Shown: piece by piece, positions 57,084-64,000 of the stretch
How the letters are laid out: each line of letters opens with the position of its first letter
How positions within the stretch are numbered: the stretch's first letter is position 1
Made by a program: the position numbers and the translations under genes
Assembly: GCA_944990035.1 (NCBI GenBank)
Contig: CALYLX010000127.1
Location: forward strand, 992,001 to 1,056,000
Length of the DNA: 64,000 nt
DNA from: Clitopilus passeckerianus
Taxonomy: Eukaryota > Basidiomycota > Agaricomycetes > Agaricales > Entolomataceae
Direction of reading: 5' to 3'
Notes under the pieces: generated by a model
What the model was told of the DNA's origin: nothing
Database searches by the model: none
What the model saw: the letters and a program-made list of their open reading frames with translations, nothing else

Positions 57084-59180
57084 TCAGTATTCATATCTAC
57101 AATTCGGAACAGAAGAGAAATGAAGACGTACTCCTCATGCATCTCAATACCTCCAACCTGATCCCTCCTTGACGGATCCACGAGACCAACAGCCTCACTA
57201 ACATCATCAACCAACCCCGCAGGGCCACATGCCCCGACCAGCACTCCATTGATCTTCTGTGTATCCTTCGCACCACTACCCAAGGCAACCGTTCTGGCAA
57301 TAGCATCCTCAAGTACCTTCCCGAGTTTTGGCCTGCCAGCAGACAACGAGAACCCAGGAGGTGAGAGAGGAAGCTTCGAGGGCGAGCCAGCACGGGTGTA
57401 GTGGACGTAGATGTGGATTGGGGTGTACAGACTGGACTGGATCATGGAGGCGAAGAGCGGGAGAAGAGAGTTTACGGCGGCGGGGTTTTGCACGATCCAC
57501 ACGAGGGTGATGTCCTTGACGCGGGAACGGCCTTTGTTGTCCTCGTTGATGATGTCTTGAATGGTAGAAAGTGCAAATGTGATGCCACTTCCACCAGCAA
57601 CGAAGACGGCCCCGGAGTAGGAAGTAAACATGGCATGACCGGGGCCACCTTACAGAAGTAATGCGATTAAAATCCATAGTAAGAAAGAAAGAAGGGTAGG
57701 AAAGTTCACCATAGGGACCCTCGACCATAACCATTGCGTTCCTTCCGATGCCTGCCTCGGTGTAACCACCAGTCCTTGCCATGTCGAAAAGCTTATTCGT
57801 CCAGTCACCAGATTTCTTTGCAATCAAGACCAGGCCCTCATGGGTCTTGCTGACGCTAGCGATGGTGAAAGGATGAACCTCAGTCCAGCCCCAGTATCCC
57901 ATGCGCATCGAGAGAACGCGGATGCGGACGTGCTGGCCAGCACGCCATCCACCGTTGATGTGAGGGATCTCGATACGTGTAGAGTCAAGGTCGGGGAGAG
58001 GACGAAGGAGAGCGGTGGAAACACGCGTCTTCACAATGCGGAGGACGTAGTCGAGACCGAAGATCGCAAGAGCGCAGAGGATGTAGGGCATCATGCTCGG
58101 CTTGTGCATCCACAGCTGCAAGATGTCAATATATGCGCGGTAAGTAAGAAGGAAGCCTACGTACTGAGGCCAGCATAACTGCCATTCCTGAGACATGTGT
58201 GGCGATGAAGAGGTTGTAGAAACGTTGGCGGAACCATTTAAGGGAAAAAAGAGCCATGCAGTCGAATGCAATCAGGGCGATGAAGCCCCAGTAGTGAGTC
58301 GGGACTTGTAACATTTTGCTGATCGTACCGGCTTGAGCCCACTTGTAAACTAGAAAGGAGGATGTTAACGGGTATAGTTGAAGAGGAGGTATATTGAACT
58401 TACAATAACCAAGACTATGAATATTTGCAGCCAGGACGACCAGTCGTCCAATGAATCTATGAAGGAAGTTCAACTGAAGGAGGAATCAGTATTGAACGTG
58501 CGTGGGGTAGAAGGAGAAAAACATACCTTCTCATACGTGAAACCCAAAAGGTGACCCAATATGTTGTTCTTGGTAGCCAAAGCAATGACGAAAGGGATCT
58601 GAGCCACTGCTACCCAACCAGTCCGAACGGGATCTGAAAACGGACTCGACTTGTACAGGCCGGCATATAGCATCAACGAGAACCAGATGATGATGATGAC
58701 GCCTTGTCCAATCGAGTAATTCGGTGCAATCCTGGCGCGGTGGGGAGCCAAGAAACGACGAAGGAGGCGAGGAACGGATGCAATATGAGGAGGATAGTTG
58801 AGATTGAGAGCTTTGGGGTCATCATCAATCCTGCCTTCTGCCTTCTTCGCGTAGGAGTAAAGAGTGTGTGAATCGTCTGTGGACTCAGGATAGTCGTTAA
58901 CGATGGTGCGGTTGGTGGAATAGTTTCTGGTCAAGATTGTTCGTTTGGGAGGAGGTCGAGGAGCATGATCGGAGGTATGGTAGAAGATATGACCAGACGT
59001 CCATTCGGCCGCGCGCCAGAAGCGTGCAAGAGCACGGGGAAGTCGAAAGAGTGCAAAGAGTCCAATGAATGCGAGAATGAAAAGAACGACATGGAAGACC
59101 AGAGCTGCAGCGGCATCCGAGGTCAACTGGGGCTTAACGGTTGTGATTTGAGGATTGAAATCGGCGCCGTTATCTGCCAT
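57084..59180 (-). CDS. Ferric reductase-like transmembrane NAD(P)H oxidoreductase
   Basis: Six exons on the reverse strand: 59180-58527, 58473-58404, 58349-58165, 58115-57710, 57648-57132 and a short last exon (57096-57084 with the nearest AG acceptor), about 614 aa. An N-terminal helix and a polar loop precede the haem-bearing membrane core ('LNFLHRFIGRLVVLAANIHSLGY', 'FIATHVSGMAVMLA'). Then come the FAD-binding 'HPFTIAS', the loop 'GPYGG' and the NAD(P) site 'VFVAGGSGITFAL', then 'VGACGPAGLVDDV'. It moves electrons from NADPH through FAD and haem to extracellular Fe(III) or Cu(II), or to oxygen. The expected C-terminus (Glu-Val-Phe-Gly-Trp, stop) lies in frame at 57069-57054 but behind a GG instead of an AG acceptor. 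Confidence 0.87.
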
Positions 59181-60550
59181 GGCGAAAGAGAGGTCGAATG
59201 AAGAGGGAAAGGGAGGTGAATGGCGAAGAAGAGGGGAATGAAAGACAACCGCAAAGCCGAAGTTAGAGGCTTATAGCCTGAGGGCGCGAGAAAAGAAAAT
59301 TGCCAAGGTGAGCGGATGTGGGGTAAATTGGTCGATGGCATGGTTCCTATATAAATTTGCGCCCGACCCTTTTCCCAGAGTATGGCGGGCTTCGAGCCGT
59401 ACAGAGGAGGGAACACGAGTCTGGCGCGAGGCCGGATAGCATAATCTGTCGATCGTTCCGATCAAGCCTAATATTTTGCCTCTTACTCCCGCTCTGGCCT
59501 TCTCAAGTTTCTGCAATTTTCGCTACCAAAAACGTCAGAAAAGGGTACAAATTTTCGGAAATGATCATTGCCAAGCCTACTCACCTGCCTGCATAATTGC
59601 CCATTTCTGAGCAAAGAGTCCATTCGTGGAAGCAATCGGTCGCCGAGGTCTGACCGATGACAACCGCGGAGGGGTGTTTTCCCATTTGAACATCCTTCAT
59701 TAATGGAAGAACCCATAAAGAGGATTCTCCACGAAAATTTACAGAGCAATGTGATCTGGCGCGATTTTGTCATGATTATCCCAGTACGAAGGTCCTTTTG
59801 TCTTCATCCTCTGGCTTGAATCCTAATCTTCACTGGCACATGAGCATGTTTCCTCCATCTTATCGACAAGGTCGTTGTAATGCGTGTTTTGATCACACGA
59901 TTGCCGGGCTTCATTGCACAAAGAAGAGACACGACGGCAAGTCAGATGGACAACACGAGGCAGGAAACATGTCAGTTACGGAAATGTGCTTGTTTGGTTG
60001 TTTGGCTCTAAAGCTGCCACCTTCCCGATAAGGCAGGTCCAGAAACGACTATTGCCTTGCACATCGCCGTTGTTGTTTCTGACTTCAACCAAGCTCCTAT
60101 GGTGAAGTCATCTGAGAGGTCTGTGCGAGGTCTCTCTAGCCACAGTTACCAGCACGACTTCAGGATGAATGGATGTACAGCTCTTTTTGGTTCTTTTCTT
60201 TTGTGACTCGCAGCATGTTGCAACAGGCGAATTATTCCTGAGTACCGAGTCCGCAGCCTGGACCATGTCCTAACCAAGGCAGTGCGAGATGTCGCTCCCC
60301 ACATGTTCAAGGATCGGGAAGGGAAAAAGGTACTGGTCATTATTACTACGGATTCAAGCTAGGACAACAGGAAGGATGTATATTTAATCTACCAACTTAC
60401 GACGCGTCTAAAAAGTCTAGTGGACGAAAAGGCAAAATTGAATGAGTGACAGTGTGAATAAATCCAAGTGTAAGATAGTCTATAATAGGTTCTTTATCGG
60501 TAATCGGGAAGCAACTGGTCGATTCTTGTCAAGCAAGACAAGCATCTTGC
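59181..60550. other. Intergenic stretch of about 1.4 kb
   Basis: Contains the ferric reductase promoter. Further short frames up to about 96 codons show no recognisable domain. Confidence 0.4.
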
Positions 60551-63165
60551 TCAATCTCTGGAGACATCCCTGCACGTCGATGTCAGCAACTGCTCCACAC
60601 AATTTGGAGGAAAGGAAACAACGGAAAACAAATACTCACCGGCCGAACACTTTAACCTTGAGCCAATCCGTCGCAACGAGTGTACGATTGCGGAGGGAGA
60701 ACAAAGTGCTGAGGTATGCACTGCGCCAGAAAAGGAACGTAGCGACACCTCCAGTGGCAACCTGGAACAACAGAACACCGAGCATGAGCCACCGTCGTTC
60801 TTTCCAAAATATGACAAGGGAAGGAGTCTTACGTTGCCGTTCATGAAAGGCAAGTCAGCGATTGCCTTCTCGGATCCAATGTATCTGTAGGGGAGCAACA
60901 ACATGAGTATCTTGACAACAAATGAAACCCGAAAAGGAGCGGATACGTACGCCAACGAGCCTTGGTGCGAGTAATGGAAGGGCCTAAGCTTGACCTTGGC
61001 CATGCTCTTCTGCGCGGTGTCGAGTTCGGTCGCAATTTGCTTCTTCTCCTCAGCATCACCAACGTCAACGGTCTGCTTAGCCTCGAGCTCTGCCAACTTA
61101 GCATCGAGAGTGTTCTTCTTGGCCATTTGGGCGAAGACGCGAGCAAGGTAGGCACCTTGCTGAGAGGCGACCTGTGCGGTGGGAGCGTAAGACGTCGCTG
61201 TGCAGTCACCGATAGCAAAGATAGAGCCGTCGGTTCCGGCAACGCGTAGGTGATCTAAGTATGTCTTGTTAGCAAGGGCCTGTGCGAACGAACAAGGGAA
61301 GATGCGAACCATCGACAGTGATACCACGCCTATTCTTCTGGTGTTCACCAAGCTGAGCCATTAGGTCTGCAGAGACCTTGCGGCCTTTGTTACCCTATAA
61401 CAGATCTATCAGTATGAATCCTGAAACGTAAGCTAAAGCCTGCACTTACACCTGCCCAGACGACCATACCGCAAGGCAGCTCGGTCATGGATTTATCAGG
61501 GAGCTGGAGAACAACGCTCTCCTCTTTGACCTGCTTGACCATAGTCTTGGTCATGATATTGATCTTGCTTTCCTTGAACGTCGATTCGGTGTATTCAATC
61601 AACTGCTTGCTGAACATTGGCAACACGGATGGGAGAGCCTCTACGAGAGTGATCTTGACTTTTCCGGCGAGCTCGGGGTACCATGATTTGAGATCGTCCT
61701 AAGGAAAAGTTCAGTGAGAGTTTAAAGCCTCCGGGAAAGGTGTCATTTACCTCGAGGAAATCGTGAAGTTCGCCACTGTACACAGGTTGGTCAGAGATAA
61801 GAAAGCTAATCTAAGTGACGGCCTACCTGAGTTCGATACCGGTGGGGCCACCGCCGACGACAACCTTGTCGCAGAGTTGAGTTGAAGGGCGCCATCACCT
61901 CAGATAAAGACCGGCGTACCATGTGCAACAACCTCTCTACCTCCTCATCGGACTGTCCCGGGAACGCAGCGGACTCGACACCTATCACAAAGCATCATTT
62001 AGAATCACAGAAACTTCCCATTAGTAGTGCCATTAGATACGCACAGTCCATGAACCGGCTTTGCATCTATGAAAACAATATCACATTAGCATCGGAAGCA
62101 CTCGTTTTGGATGGATGTAGAGAGGCGTACCCTTTCAGCGTCATGGAGTTCCTTCATGAAACAGGCATGTTCCTGGACTCCCGGAATACCGAAGGTCTGC
62201 ACTTCCGCACCAACAGCCATGACAAGGTAATCATAGGGAATTGTAGTCTTGGACACACTACCCTTGACGGGAGAGGTATCTATTTGCTCCTTAAGTTCTA
62301 CGCACGTTATTGTGAGGATGTTCGCTTACCGGTGAAAGTGACGGTTTTGGTAACAGGCTGGTGGCAGCGCGTCAGAGTATTGGAAGCTTCTTTTGGCTGT
62401 GTTACTTACATCAACTGCCTGAGCATCTGCCTCGATGACAGTGACCGCTCGAGCCTTGTGACGAGTGATGTAGCGGGTAGGCTGGATGATTGAACGTGGG
62501 CTCAACGTTCCAACCGCAACGCTGGGCAGTAGTGGAGTAAATAGGAAGAAGTTCTTCGGGCTGATGACGATCTAAGAATAGATGTGGTGTTAGGAAGGTG
62601 CAATCTCGAGGATGCAAAGAGTGCAAGGAACGTACCACATTGTATTCCGAAGTATCGAGGTGCTTCAACAAGCTCGTCGCACCCCACCCACTACCGAGGA
62701 TTACGACTGTCTTCTTTGAACTGTCGGGGGGCAATTGTACACCTGGGTGCTTTTCGCGCTGAGTGACGTAGTAGAAGGATCCACCACCAAGAGTCACAAC
62801 AGCTAGAGTCGAGTAGCCAAGGTATTGTAGGAACTTTTTCCATCTCGACTCCTTGTACACGGGAAGTTCAGGAGCCTGCCGGAGAGCGATGAGTTAGACC
62901 CCGGTGAACGTGAACTTGGTTTGATTAGACGCGACGACATACAGGAGACGTGCTGGATTGTTCACTAGTCGGTCCTTGCTGTGTGGTCAACGACCTCCGT
63001 GCTAGAATAGTCTGGGCAGAAGCCCTGCTGACATGTGAATGTGACCGGGGCAAGGTCGATCTGGTCTGGGCCAATGCCCGCAACATCCGAGGTGCTGAAG
63101 ATGCATAACAGTTGGTCCATAGCCGAAACCAAATTGCAGAACGACTAACCTTGCCTATTCAACAT
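60551..63165 (-). CDS. NDE1: Mitochondrial alternative (type II) NADH dehydrogenase
   Basis: Sixteen exons on the reverse strand: 63165-63150, 63094-62943, 62875-62636, 62571-62410, 62357-62330, 62279-62131, 62066-62045, 61981-61920, 61864-61827, 61775-61751, 61698-61450, 61394-61310, 61254-60951, 60884-60833, 60761-60640 and 60569-60551, 574 aa. An Arg/Ser-rich presequence (about 1-55) and a helix (about 70-90) suggest an outward-facing inner-membrane enzyme. Two dinucleotide folds are clear: 'GSGWGA' (FAD) and 'GGGPTG' (NADH, about 281-286). 'FAIGDC' is the usual FAD contact. The C-terminal amphipathic part ends 'KVFGRDVSRD'. It oxidises NADH and passes electrons to ubiquinone without pumping protons. 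Whether it is external (NDE) or internal (NDI) is inferred from the helix only. Confidence 0.92.
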
Positions 63166-63658
63166 GGTGTCCAACTAGCAGGCCGCTTTTGACGGTGGTG
63201 AAGTGGATTTTGGGGGGTGGGAGTAATGTATTGGGCTATCTCTACAACCTCGAGTCGAAGGCGTCATTAGTTTATGACTGGAAAACTTTTCCTCACGTCA
63301 AGTGGCTGTGTCCGCTTCTTTCGCCGAACTGATCCGGACAAGTCGCTCAAGCAGTCTGTCTAAACCCACCCTGGCCGCCGTCTGTTCGCCGTTTACGTTT
63401 ATATGACTCCTTATCACGTCTGTTATCTTCGTTTCAACCCATGTTCGTCTCCGTATTGTCCCGGAGAGCGCTCTACCAAGGAAACACCTGAATTAGCCCT
63501 GATTCCTCCATGAAATCTGTCGGCCGTAAAAGTCAAATCTCAGAGCGTCGGATTGCTCGGTTACTTGATCGAAAGTTTTGAGTCCGGTTTTATTCATTTT
63601 CCAGAGATTATCTATACAAGGTACAGCCGGAGGAGATCGCAGCAACCATACAACGAGC
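63166..63658. other. Intergenic
   Basis: About 490 bp holding the NADH dehydrogenase 5' side and the 3' flank of the GMC gene. Nothing else was seen. Confidence 0.4.
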
Positions 63659-64000
63659 CTACGCATTTTTCCAGCTATTTCTAATCAAATCTGCAGCTCT
63701 TTCTGCAATAACGTAGACCGGGAACATTGTATGAGCGGATGGTATGAAAGGCTAAAGCCAAGAATATGTCATTTAAGGTGTCAGGGTTTTCGGCAACAGC
63801 CAAGACTCACCATCACCGAAGCATCCACTACCCTCAATCCATGCACTCCTTTCACCCTCAAATCGGGATCCACGACACCTGCCTTTGACCCATTGGCAGA
63901 CATGGCGCAAGTGCCCACGAGATGGTCAGCACTGTGAGCGTGGTCTTTGATGTACTTCTCGTAATCCTCGTCGTTCGTGACGGACTCCAGCCCACCAGCT
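63659..64000 (-). CDS. 3' end of a GMC oxidoreductase (aryl-alcohol-oxidase-like)
   Basis: Two exons are visible on the reverse strand: a partial one from the right edge to 63811, and 63751-63659 with a TAG stop, together 94 codons. The sequence 'HLVGTCAMS', 'GVVDPDLRVKGVHGLRVVDASVM' (in pieces) and, after the intron, 'PFIPSAHTMFPVYVIAERAA' is the C-terminal substrate/FAD half of glucose-methanol-choline oxidoreductases. It carries both catalytic histidine positions (His of 'DHLVGTC' context and His of 'SAHT'). The family oxidises alcohols with FAD and makes hydrogen peroxide. It resembles secreted aryl-alcohol or related oxidases of wood- and litter-decay fungi. Most of the gene lies beyond the window. 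Confidence 0.9.

Noticed and set aside
61390..61452. Possible stop codon in the NADH dehydrogenase after 'VVWAG'
   Set aside because: Caused by a donor one codon position off. The better donor GTAAGT at 61449 gives 'WAGGNKGRKV' with no stop.

Overview
This is nuclear DNA of a basidiomycete fungus, most likely an Agaricomycete (mushroom-forming). The evidence is gene density, many 45-65 nt GT-AG introns, very small exons, and gene content: a CPL1-like secreted protein, two short tyrosinases, an OLE1-type desaturase with a C-terminal cytochrome b5, Mediator subunit 8, a TFAM/Abf2-like protein and an alternative NADH dehydrogenase. No rRNA, tRNA or CRISPR array was seen. All exon maps were built by hand from splice signals and frame. 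Almost all keep an open frame to a family-typical C-terminus.

Layout. 1-8.5 kb: an edge fragment, an F-box-like gene, a degenerate aminoglycoside-phosphotransferase-fold gene, and a divergent pair (mitochondrial HMG-box protein / MED8). 9-12.8 kb: a 1170-aa secreted CPL1-like protein with four 'GCGC' repeats. 14-21.4 kb: three secreted serine beta-lactamase-fold genes (called A, B, C). 21.7-28 kb: a small membrane protein, a spherulin-4-like protein and a BAHD/TRI101-like acyltransferase. 28-35.2 kb: mitochondrial aconitase, an SMP-30-like lactonohydrolase and a delta-9 desaturase. 35.3-37.8 kb: an inverted partial copy of the A-B segment, consisting of intact gene D and a truncated B fragment. 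39.5-40.7 kb: a 590-bp inverted-repeat element and a collapsed beta-lactamase-like pseudogene. 40.8-45 kb: a class 3 lipase, mitoribosomal uS4m and a serine palmitoyltransferase small subunit. 45.5-49.7 kb: two head-to-head tyrosinases sharing a 320-bp near-identical inverted repeat. 50.5-64 kb: a cytochrome P450, an M13 metallopeptidase, a ferric reductase, an alternative NADH dehydrogenase and the 3' end of a GMC oxidoreductase.

How the genes fit together. Housekeeping mitochondrial and lipid genes are interleaved with fast-evolving accessory genes. The main dynamic theme is the beta-lactamase-fold family: four full-length members, two decayed copies, an inverted segmental duplication and a nested intron-loss series. 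The tyrosinase pair looks like recent gene conversion. The acyltransferase, P450, tyrosinases and GMC oxidoreductase could serve specialised metabolism, but they are too scattered to call a cluster from sequence alone.
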